Origin: Pseudomonas putida
GTDB lineage: Bacteria; Pseudomonadota; Gammaproteobacteria; Pseudomonadales; Pseudomonadaceae
Direction: 5' to 3'
DNA: 64,000 nucleotides
NCBI RefSeq assembly: GCF_028682455.1
Contig: NZ_JANHLD010000002.1
Coordinates: 496,001 to 560,000 of the forward strand
Within the stretch, counting starts at the first letter, position 1, and the number at the start of each line of letters is the position of its first letter. Positions 18,478 to 25,833 of the stretch are shown here, one piece after another. The position numbers were made by a program, and so were the translations under genes. Under the pieces are notes generated by a model that worked only from the letters and a program-made list of their open reading frames with translations, made no database searches and was not told the DNA's origin.

Positions 18478-20007
18478 ATGACGCTTGACCTTGCATTGAG
18501 AATCCGCAGCGTACTTGCGCTTGCCCCGGAGTCGCCCGCATTGGAATACAAGCAGCGCTGGTACTCATGGGGTGAGATGTCAACGCTGATGTCTCAGACC
18601 AACGATTTGCTCAGTGCCGCAGGCCTGAGCGAAGGTGCGCCTGTTGGAATACTGCTGCGCAATCGCCCTGCTCAGCTGTGTGCGCTATTGCAAGTCCTTG
18701 CATCACGGCGGTGTGTGGTAACACTCAACCCTTTTCAGTCGGCGGATAAGATTGCCCGTGACCTTGAAGCCACGCAGGTAGGTGCATTGATTGCCGACGA
18801 ACAGGACTGGCAGGCACCCGCACTTATGACCGCGGCAAAAGCCAAAGGCTGCTTGGGGCTGAGTGTCAGTTCCGGCGACAACCTGACCGTGGCTGCGCAG
18901 CCAGGGCTTGACCTCACGCTTGATGCGGCGACCTTGCCCGATCTTCGAGAAACCGCCATCCTGATGCTTTCAAGTGGCACCACAGGCCCCGCTAAACGCA
19001 TTGCCCTGCCTTATGCCAAGCTCGAAGCCTCGTTGTCCGATGCGGCGCATTACGAAGCTGGAAACGCCATCTCCGGCCTGACCCTGAAAACCAGCCCGGC
19101 CATGCTCACCATTCCGTTGGTACACATCGGCGGGATGTATTTCGCCGTTGCGGCCATCACCTCCGCCCGCCCCATCGTGATCCAGGAGAAATTTTCGGTC
19201 CAGGAATGGAGCCAGGCGGTGGCAACCTATCGGCCAAAGATGGTTTCGCTTCCACCGACAGCCATCCGCATGATCCTCGATGCTGATGTGGCCAAGAGTG
19301 ACATCGAAAGTCTGCTGGCAATTCGTACCGGTAGCGCCCCGCTTGAACCGGCCCTGCAGATCGAATTTGAAACCCGTTACAACATTCCTTTGCTCGATGC
19401 CTACGGCGCCACAGAGTTTGCTGGCGCGGTGGCCGGCTGGAGCCTGCGAGATCACAAAGAATTCGCCCAGCAAAAACGCGGTTCGGTTGGCCGTGCTCAG
19501 CCAGGCTGCGAGGTTCGAGTCATTGACATGCAAACCGAACAAGTCCTGGGCAATAACAGCATCGGTCTGCTGGAAGTTCGTTCAGCTCAAGTCGACGCAA
19601 GCCGCTGGGTACGTACCACCGACCTCGCGGAGATCGATGACGACGGTTTCATCTTCATTCGCGGCCGCTCGGATTCGGCAATCATTCGTGGCGGTTTCAA
19701 AGTACTGCCCCGAGATGTCGAGCACGTGCTGCGTGAGCACCCGGCAATCAAGGAAATCTGCGTGGTTGGACTGCCTGATCCGCGCCTGGGAGCAGTACCC
19801 GTTGCGGCGCTTGAAGTTCGTCCAGAATTCACGCTGGACGAAACCCAGCTTACCGCGTTTGCGAAAGAAAAACTGGTGGCCTACCAGGTCCCGGTGCGCT
19901 GGTTGATGGTTGAGAACTTGCCGCGCACCCCTTCGCTGAAAATCAGCCAGCACGAAGTACGCCAGCTGTTTACCGCACCCGATCCCATCACGCAGACCGC
20001 TATCTGA
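18478..20007 (+). CDS. Acyl-CoA ligase (AMP-dependent synthetase family)
   Basis: Predicted to activate a carboxylic acid to its CoA thioester through an acyl-AMP. 509 residues. Adenylation motifs are seen in order: MLSSGTTGPAKRIALP (A3, near 163-178), DAYGATEFAG (A5), TTDLAEIDDDGFIFIRGR (A7/A8) and PRTPSLKISQ with the C-terminal catalytic Lys. It is first in a six-gene + strand operon with crotonase, hot-dog hydratase, two acyl-CoA dehydrogenases and an amidohydrolase, so it probably starts one round of beta-oxidation of the cluster's substrate or of a side-chain acid. Confidence 0.93.
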   Translation: MTLDLALRIRSVLALAPESPALEYKQRWYSWGEMSTLMSQTNDLLSAAGLSEGAPVGILLRNRPAQLCALLQVLASRRCVVTLNPFQSADKIARDLEATQVGALIADEQDWQAPALMTAAKAKGCLGLSVSSGDNLTVAAQPGLDLTLDAATLPDLRETAILMLSSGTTGPAKRIALPYAKLEASLSDAAHYEAGNAISGLTLKTSPAMLTIPLVHIGGMYFAVAAITSARPIVIQEKFSVQEWSQAVATYRPKMVSLPPTAIRMILDADVAKSDIESLLAIRTGSAPLEPALQIEFETRYNIPLLDAYGATEFAGAVAGWSLRDHKEFAQQKRGSVGRAQPGCEVRVIDMQTEQVLGNNSIGLLEVRSAQVDASRWVRTTDLAEIDDDGFIFIRGRSDSAIIRGGFKVLPRDVEHVLREHPAIKEICVVGLPDPRLGAVPVAALEVRPEFTLDETQLTAFAKEKLVAYQVPVRWLMVENLPRTPSLKISQHEVRQLFTAPDPITQTAI

Positions 20008-20035
20008 AGCCGCCCCCGGCCGAACGGAGGGACCT

Positions 20036-20866
20036 ATGTCCGAGCAAGTGCTGTTGCAAGACCTTGAAGACGGCGTTCTAACGCTGACCTTCAACCGTCC
20101 TGAGCGTCTGAACGCGTTTAATCCAGCGTTGATGCGCGCCTTTACCGAAGCGGTCGGCCAAGCGGCCAAAAATCCAGAAGCCCGGGTTGTTGTGATTCGT
20201 GGCGCTGGCCGTGGGTTCTGTGCCGGTGGCGACTTGAGTGGCAAACCGAAAAAGGATCCGTCTGCAGAGACAGAATCAAAGCCGCAGAAGCCCAAGGCAC
20301 CCGATAGCCTGGCGTCTCGCATCGACTGGTTGCGCGGCAACATGGACGCCACTCGCCAGCTGTTCGAAATGCCCAAGCCAACCATCGCCATGATCCGCGG
20401 TGCCACTGTATCCGTGGGGATGGCAATCGCTGCGGCCTGCGACTTCCGGGTGGTGTCCGATAACGCCTCCTTTATGACGGGCTTTGCCAAGGCCGGGTTA
20501 TCCGGTGACTATGGTGTCAGCTATTTCCTCACTCGCTTGCTCGGTACTGCCAAGACCCGCGAGCTGATGTTGCTCGGTGAGCGCATCGACGCCGCCGAAG
20601 CCGTGCGAATCGGCTACGCCTCGCGGCTGGTGGACGATGCCGCGCTGGAAGACAACACCTACGCGCTCGCGCGGCAACTGGCATCGGGCTCCTCGATCAT
20701 CCAGCGCTACATCAAGCAAAACCTCAATGCTGCGTTGGAGATGCCGTTGCCCGCATCCCTGGACCTGGAGGCCACCCTCAATGTCCTGAGCGCGCAGACA
20801 AACGACCACAAAGAAGCTGTGCGCGCTTTCATCGAACGCCGCGACCCGGTTTTCAGCGGTAGCTGA
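20036..20866 (+). CDS. Enoyl-CoA hydratase/isomerase (crotonase family)
   Basis: 276 residues; GGAGG lies five bases before the ATG. The oxyanion hole segment FCAGGDLSG is present. At the second catalytic position it reads AGLSGDYG rather than GLPEVxLG, so an Asp replaces the usual Glu, as in PaaG-type isomerases. The first catalytic position (GATVSVGMAIAAACDF) also lacks the usual Glu. This suggests double-bond isomerisation or another crotonase reaction rather than plain hydration. A charged insert with Lys/Pro/Glu (about residues 72-90) is unusual. It lies between the ligase and the hot-dog hydratase. Confidence 0.88.
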   Translation: MSEQVLLQDLEDGVLTLTFNRPERLNAFNPALMRAFTEAVGQAAKNPEARVVVIRGAGRGFCAGGDLSGKPKKDPSAETESKPQKPKAPDSLASRIDWLRGNMDATRQLFEMPKPTIAMIRGATVSVGMAIAAACDFRVVSDNASFMTGFAKAGLSGDYGVSYFLTRLLGTAKTRELMLLGERIDAAEAVRIGYASRLVDDAALEDNTYALARQLASGSSIIQRYIKQNLNAALEMPLPASLDLEATLNVLSAQTNDHKEAVRAFIERRDPVFSGS

Positions 20867-20903
20867 TCCCCACTCGACTACGCGAAGAACAGACGGAGAC
20901 ACC

Positions 20904-22187
20904 ATGTCCGACCAGACCCTGACCGAAGACTTCAAAAAAGCCACCGCCTACGAACTGACTGACCACGATATCGAGCGCGCCAAGTTGATGTTGCATGTCG
21001 ATCTGGCCAGCCGCGACCAGGAGCAGATTGGCACAGCCTCGATCGACAATATTCGCTCCTTCGCTTATGCCTGCGGCAGCGACAACCCGTTGTTCTGCAA
21101 CCCTGACCATGCTGCCAGCAGCCGTTGGGGCTCGGTGATCGCGCCGTCGATGATGGCGGGCGTCATTAACCGCCCCATGCTCGGTGATCCGCTGCCTGAA
21201 GAATTGAAAGCGGCAACCAAGAGCCTGTTCCGTGGCATCCACATGTTCATTTCCGGTGGCGAGTGGACGTTCTACCGCCCAATCTTTCCGGGTGACACCC
21301 TCTATAGCTTCGGCGGCGAAGATGGCCTGGAAGTCAAACAGTCGGAGTTCGCTGGCCGTTCGGTCACTCGCTTCAACAGTCAGGTGAAGGTCAACCAACG
21401 GGGGGAGGTCGTTTCGGTATACCGCTACCGAGCAATTCTCACCGAGCGCAAGAAAGCACGCGAAACCGGTAAGTACAAGGACATTCAACCGGCGACCTAC
21501 AGCGATGAAGACTTGGCCCGCATTGATGAAGTCTACTCGGCTGAGCGTTCCCGTGGCGCTGACACCCTGTACTTCGAAGACCTGGAAATCGGCAGCGCGC
21601 TGCCTGGTGGTGCCAGTGGGCCGTTGACCGTCACCGACGTGGTCAATTTCCATGGTGGTGGTTACGGTTGGGTTCCCTATGGCCTGCGTACCGGCCGGAT
21701 GTGGAACAACAACCGCAAGCGCATCGCGCCGTTTTACGTCAAGAATGCTTACGGCGTCCCGGATGTTGCTCAGCGTTTGCACTGGGACAGCGATTGGGCC
21801 CAGGCAATCGGCAATCCGATGGCGTACGACTATGGCGTCATGCGTGAAAACTATCTGTTCCGCTACCTAACCGACTGGGCCGGTGACAACGGCTGGGTCT
21901 ACAAGCAGTACGACGAGATCCGCAAGTTCAACTACATGGGCGACACCCAGTTCATCAGTGGTGAAGTGGTGGGCAAGCGCGTGGAAAATGGCCTCAACCT
22001 GGTAGACGTCAAGGTGAAAATGACCAACCAGCGCGGTGAAGACACTGTTCTGTGCGATGCGGTCGTCGCCCTCCCCAGCCGTGACGGCGCTCTGGTACTG
22101 CCGCCTGTGCCTCACGAGTTGCAAGCGCGTGCCTCGAAGATGATGGCGCGTCACTGGGAACTACTGGCCGGGAAGCGCAAGTCATGA
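20904..22187 (+). CDS. MaoC-like acyl dehydratase with two hot-dog domains
   Basis: 427 residues; GGAGA precedes the ATG. The N-terminal hot-dog (about 40-185) contains SDNPLFCNPDHAA, a hydratase-like substrate motif, and the C-terminal one (about 225-415) contains LHWDSDWAQAIGNPMAYDYG. This is the FAS1/MaoC-type acyl dehydratase family, which hydrates or dehydrates large acyl-CoA substrates where crotonases do not fit well. It overlaps the next gene by ATGA, so the products are likely made together. It may act on the product of the following dehydrogenase pair. Confidence 0.85.
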   Translation: MSDQTLTEDFKKATAYELTDHDIERAKLMLHVDLASRDQEQIGTASIDNIRSFAYACGSDNPLFCNPDHAASSRWGSVIAPSMMAGVINRPMLGDPLPEELKAATKSLFRGIHMFISGGEWTFYRPIFPGDTLYSFGGEDGLEVKQSEFAGRSVTRFNSQVKVNQRGEVVSVYRYRAILTERKKARETGKYKDIQPATYSDEDLARIDEVYSAERSRGADTLYFEDLEIGSALPGGASGPLTVTDVVNFHGGGYGWVPYGLRTGRMWNNNRKRIAPFYVKNAYGVPDVAQRLHWDSDWAQAIGNPMAYDYGVMRENYLFRYLTDWAGDNGWVYKQYDEIRKFNYMGDTQFISGEVVGKRVENGLNLVDVKVKMTNQRGEDTVLCDAVVALPSRDGALVLPPVPHELQARASKMMARHWELLAGKRKS

Positions 22188-23377
22188 GTAGCAATGGCTT
22201 TCTCGACACTCCCGAACTGCTCGCCTACCGCGCGCAAGTCGAGGCGTTCCTGGCAGCTCACTGGAAACCCGTGAAGGGACCGGAACGCGCTGCGAATGAG
22301 CGGGCCTTTCGGCTGCTCGCTACCGAGCACGGCTATCTGTATCGCAACGTGCCGAAAGCCTACGGCGGTTCAGAACAACCGGCCGATATCCTCAAGGCGC
22401 AAATTATTCAGCAGGTCTTCAACGGCGCTCGGGCGCCGCTGGAAGTGCCCGGTGTCGGCTACGGCATGTTGGTGCCGACATTGTTGGGGTGTGGCGAGGA
22501 ATGGCAGAAACGCCAGTTCGTCCCCCCAACGCTGAGTGGAGAGATCCGCTGGGCTCAAGGCTACAGCGAACCTAATTCAGGTTCAGACCTGGCGTCGATC
22601 CGCACCAAGGCGCGCCTGGAAGGTGATGAATGGATCATTGATGGTCAAAAAATATGGAGTTCCGGCGCGGACAAGGCTCACTACCTGTTCATGTTGGCAC
22701 GTACAGAGCCAGAAGCCGGAAAGCATGCCGGCATTTCTTACCTGCTGGTGGACCTGCGACAGCCCGGCATAACCATTCGCCCCTTGCGGCAGATCAACGG
22801 CAGTGAAGAGTTCAGCGAAATCTTCTTTGACGGTGCTCGCACCCCGGCCAATTGGATTGTCGGTCAGCGAGGTGAAGGCTGGAAGGTCTCCAAGACCACA
22901 CTGTCTGCCGAACGTGCTGGCTTCATCGGCGCAGCGGAAGGGTCGGTGACCCTGCACCGCAAGCTGGTGGAGCTGGCCGAGCGTTGCCTCTACAACGGCC
23001 GCCCGGCCATCGAGGAACCCCGTATCGGCGATCGTCTGATTGTGCTGGAGGGCATGGTCAGCGCCCACTACCACAACATGCAGCGTCAGTTCGCCCTGCG
23101 TCTGGCCGGCCAAGATGCCGGTAGCGTTGCGCTGATGAACAAACTCATCGTCACGCGTATCGCTGCGCAGGTGGCTGACATCGCCCGGGACATCCTCGGC
23201 GATGACTTTATGCTCTCGCCATTTGGCCGTGAAGCCGAAGCAGGGCCGGAGAAATGGCTCAACCAGTACCTGGGCTCGCTGGGCATTGCCATTGCCGGCG
23301 GCACTTCCAACATTCAACGCAATGTCATCGCCGAACGTGGTCTGGGCTTGCCCCGTGATCCGGCGATGGCATCTTGA
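22184..23377 (+). CDS. Acyl-CoA dehydrogenase, catalytic-type subunit of a probable heteromer
   Basis: 397 residues, starting in an ATGA overlap with the hydratase gene. FAD-binding motifs are seen (QGYSEPNSGSDLASIRTKA and WIIDGQKIWSSGA). The late segment reads IAGGTSNIQRN, lacking the Glu of medium-chain enzymes, but Glu243 in LSAERAG sits at the position used by long-chain and isovaleryl-type enzymes. The following gene is a second dehydrogenase lacking both glutamates. This catalytic plus non-catalytic pairing is known from heterotetrameric enzymes of steroid side-chain degradation (ChsE type). That is the likely architecture here. Confidence 0.88.
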   Translation: MSSNGFLDTPELLAYRAQVEAFLAAHWKPVKGPERAANERAFRLLATEHGYLYRNVPKAYGGSEQPADILKAQIIQQVFNGARAPLEVPGVGYGMLVPTLLGCGEEWQKRQFVPPTLSGEIRWAQGYSEPNSGSDLASIRTKARLEGDEWIIDGQKIWSSGADKAHYLFMLARTEPEAGKHAGISYLLVDLRQPGITIRPLRQINGSEEFSEIFFDGARTPANWIVGQRGEGWKVSKTTLSAERAGFIGAAEGSVTLHRKLVELAERCLYNGRPAIEEPRIGDRLIVLEGMVSAHYHNMQRQFALRLAGQDAGSVALMNKLIVTRIAAQVADIARDILGDDFMLSPFGREAEAGPEKWLNQYLGSLGIAIAGGTSNIQRNVIAERGLGLPRDPAMAS

Positions 23378-23390
23378 AGGCGAATCAGCC

Positions 23391-24476
23391 ATGAACTACC
23401 TGCTCAACGACGACCAGACTGCCTTCGTCGACACCGCCCGCAAGTTCCTAGCCGAACATGCCGAGCCCTTGTTTTTGCACCGTATTGCCGATCGCCACGG
23501 CGACTGGCGTCGGGATCTCGGTGACCTCTGGCAAGCGTTCGCCGAACTCGGATTCGCCAGCTTGTTGATCGCCGAAGAGGACGGCGGGACTGGTCTTTCG
23601 CTGTTCGACGCGGTGTTGATCAACGAGGTAATTGGGGCCAGTGCCGCACCTCTGCCCTTCATTGGCCATCAACTTTGCTGCCTCGCCATTGCACAAGCCG
23701 GTAACGCCGAACAGAAAGCCCGTTGGTTACCGCTACTGGCCAGTGGGGAGCTCGTGGGCAGTGTCGCCCTTCAGGGACGCCTAGGCAGCTATCGACCTGA
23801 CAGCTGGCAGGCACAGGCAGGCGGTGAAAAAAATCTGACATTGGCCAATGTGGAAGTTTCCGGCAGCCATTTTCCGACCTTGATCGTCACCGGCTTGGCG
23901 GGTGGCGGTCTTGGGGTGGTTGACCCTCAGGCACCAAGCCTGCTACGCCTTGACAAACCCTGCGTCGACCCCATCGGTTTCCTTGCCGATTTCCAGGTCA
24001 ATGAAGGCAATATCGAGGCACTAGCCAACGGCAGCACCTGTAGCCAGGCACTGGTCGATGCTGGTCTTGCTCTGCAAGCCGCACAGGCATGCGGTGGTAT
24101 TGCCAAGTGCGTAGAGCTGGCCACCGAGTACACCAAGGTGCGCGAACAATTTGGGGTGCCAATCGGCCAGTTCCAGGCCGTAAAACACCAGCTGGCGGAA
24201 ATTGCTCTGGAGGGTGAACCCAACCGTCCGTTGGTCTGGCACGCCGCACAGTGCGTCGCTACCGGTGAATCGGGTGCCAGTCGCCACGCTGCGCTGGCCA
24301 AGGCTCATCTGGCCGATGCCTACCTTCACGTCGCGCGCAAGACCATCGAGTTGCACGGGGGCTTCGGGTACACCTGGGAAGCCGACCTGCACCTGTACTT
24401 GAAACGCGCCATGTTTCTTTCGGCGCACCTGGGCAGTGCCCTGAGCCTGCGCCAGTATCTGGCAGATAACCGTTGA
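23391..24476 (+). CDS. Acyl-CoA dehydrogenase, non-catalytic-type partner
   Basis: 361 residues from the ATG at 23391, with GAAGG upstream and 13 bases after the previous stop; a frame reaching back to 23202 overlaps that gene and is rejected. The N-terminal helical domain (NDDQTAFVDTARKFLAEHAE) and the C-terminal helical domain (EYTKVREQFGVPIGQFQAVK, ELHGGFGYTWE) are clear. Neither catalytic Glu position is filled. This is expected for the FAD-supporting but inactive subunit of ChsE-like heteromers, so it probably works only with the 22184-23377 product. Confidence 0.87.
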   Translation: MNYLLNDDQTAFVDTARKFLAEHAEPLFLHRIADRHGDWRRDLGDLWQAFAELGFASLLIAEEDGGTGLSLFDAVLINEVIGASAAPLPFIGHQLCCLAIAQAGNAEQKARWLPLLASGELVGSVALQGRLGSYRPDSWQAQAGGEKNLTLANVEVSGSHFPTLIVTGLAGGGLGVVDPQAPSLLRLDKPCVDPIGFLADFQVNEGNIEALANGSTCSQALVDAGLALQAAQACGGIAKCVELATEYTKVREQFGVPIGQFQAVKHQLAEIALEGEPNRPLVWHAAQCVATGESGASRHAALAKAHLADAYLHVARKTIELHGGFGYTWEADLHLYLKRAMFLSAHLGSALSLRQYLADNR

Positions 24477-24542
24477 TCAGCACTGAGCATCAGAGTCGGC
24501 GGCCATTGGCACGCCAACGAAGCCATTGACAGGAGAATTACC

Positions 24543-25685
24543 ATGCGCCCATTCGTATTCAGCTGCGACGCTCATATCGTCGAACCGCCAGACCTGTTCA
24601 CCGCCAATTTGCCTGCACACCTGCAGCAGTGGGCCCCAAACGTGGAAATCGACGTCGAAAAGAAAATGCGCTTGAACCGTATTGGCGACGTCACCCAGTT
24701 CAAGATCCCACTCGGCTTTCATAGCCACAAGGTGGGAGAATCGGATGACCTCGTCGACATCCGTCGCCTGGGCACACGTGACCTCAAAGCACGTTTCACC
24801 GACATGGAACGCGATGGCGTCGATGCTGAGCTGGTGTTCCCCAGTCTCGGTCTATTGATCTCCCGAATCACCGACGCCGAAGCTTCGCGCGAATGTGCCC
24901 GCCTGTATAACGATTGGGCCTGGGGCTATGTCGAGGGCGTGCGTTCAAAACTGGTGCCTGCAGCAGTCATTCCACTGGTTAACCTTGAAGACGGCATCGC
25001 CGAACTCAAACGTATCATTGCCATCGGTTACCGGGCAGTGATGATGCCAACCGTCAACCTCGATTCGATCCAGGCCTTCAATGACCCTGCGTGGGACGAG
25101 TTTTTCTCGCTGTGCGCCGAAGCGGGTATTCCGATGGCCTTCCACACCGGTGTAGGCAACGTCAACCTACGTGCCCTGCGTGGTCCCGGTGCCGCGCTGT
25201 TCAACTATTCACGGCAAATGAACGATGCCGTGGATGTGATCAGTGCCTTGGTGGGCGGCGGCGTGTTGGACCGCAATCCGGACGCCCACATTCTGTTCGT
25301 AGAAGCGGGTGCGGGGTGGCTGTTGGGCCTGGCTGAGCGGATGGATGAAGTTTACGAAGGCCATGCCCCGTCTATTCATCCGAAACTTGCGCGCAAACCT
25401 AGTCAAATCGTCCGCGATCAAGTGCACTGCTCTTTCCAGAATGATCTTGGTTGCCTGCTGACAGCTAAGGGCCTGGGCATCGAGAACTTCCTGTTCGCCA
25501 CCGACTACCCACACAGCGAAGGCACCTTCCCTTATTCGCGAACGCTGGTCGAAGGGATGTTTGAGCAAGTACCGCATTTCACTGATGCCGACAAAGCGGC
25601 GGTATTGGGGCTGAACGCCGCGAAGATGTTCGGTATCGAACCTGCGGTCGTGCACGAGGAAACCGCACGGGCGCTGTCGGCCTGA
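24543..25685 (+). CDS. Amidohydrolase-family TIM-barrel hydrolase (ACMSD-like)
   Basis: 380 residues; CAGGAGA precedes the ATG. It is an amidohydrolase-2 family member: metal-site start SCDAHIVEPPDLF (D-x-H), His in AFHTGVGN, and FATDYPHSEGTFP with the late Asp. This family includes decarboxylases and C-C or ester hydrolases acting on ring-derived acids. It is the last gene of the ligase operon, before a stem-loop at 25697. Enzymes of this type are common in clusters for ring-containing substrates, where they may open or trim a ring; the precise reaction is unknown. Confidence 0.85.
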   Translation: MRPFVFSCDAHIVEPPDLFTANLPAHLQQWAPNVEIDVEKKMRLNRIGDVTQFKIPLGFHSHKVGESDDLVDIRRLGTRDLKARFTDMERDGVDAELVFPSLGLLISRITDAEASRECARLYNDWAWGYVEGVRSKLVPAAVIPLVNLEDGIAELKRIIAIGYRAVMMPTVNLDSIQAFNDPAWDEFFSLCAEAGIPMAFHTGVGNVNLRALRGPGAALFNYSRQMNDAVDVISALVGGGVLDRNPDAHILFVEAGAGWLLGLAERMDEVYEGHAPSIHPKLARKPSQIVRDQVHCSFQNDLGCLLTAKGLGIENFLFATDYPHSEGTFPYSRTLVEGMFEQVPHFTDADKAAVLGLNAAKMFGIEPAVVHEETARALSA

Positions 25686-25696
25686 GCCTGCAATAC

Positions 25697-25719
25697 ATGG
25701 GGTGCGCAATGCGCCCCAT
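25697..25719 (+). terminator. Stem-loop after the amidohydrolase gene
   Basis: ATGGGGTGCG and CGCCCCAT can pair around CAATG, with one or two unpaired bases. No T tract follows, so it may be a weak terminator or an mRNA-stabilising hairpin. It separates the ligase operon from the next one, which has its own operator-like site. Confidence 0.45.
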
Positions 25720-25770
25720 TATAGATTCCAAGGGACTGCCTGGCGGAAGAGGCTTGAACAACAAACATTG

Positions 25771-25792
25771 CAATGATATATCTGATTAAAAG
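25771..25792. promoter_or_regulatory. Operator-like motif, site 4 (before the CoA-transferase operon)
   Basis: CAATGATATATCTGATTAAA, ending 41 bases before the ATG at 25834. It agrees with site 6 over ATGAT..AT.TGATTA. Confidence 0.6.
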
Positions 25793-25833
25793 CAGTCCCT
25801 AACAAAAACAATACTGCGAACTAGGAGTGAAGC

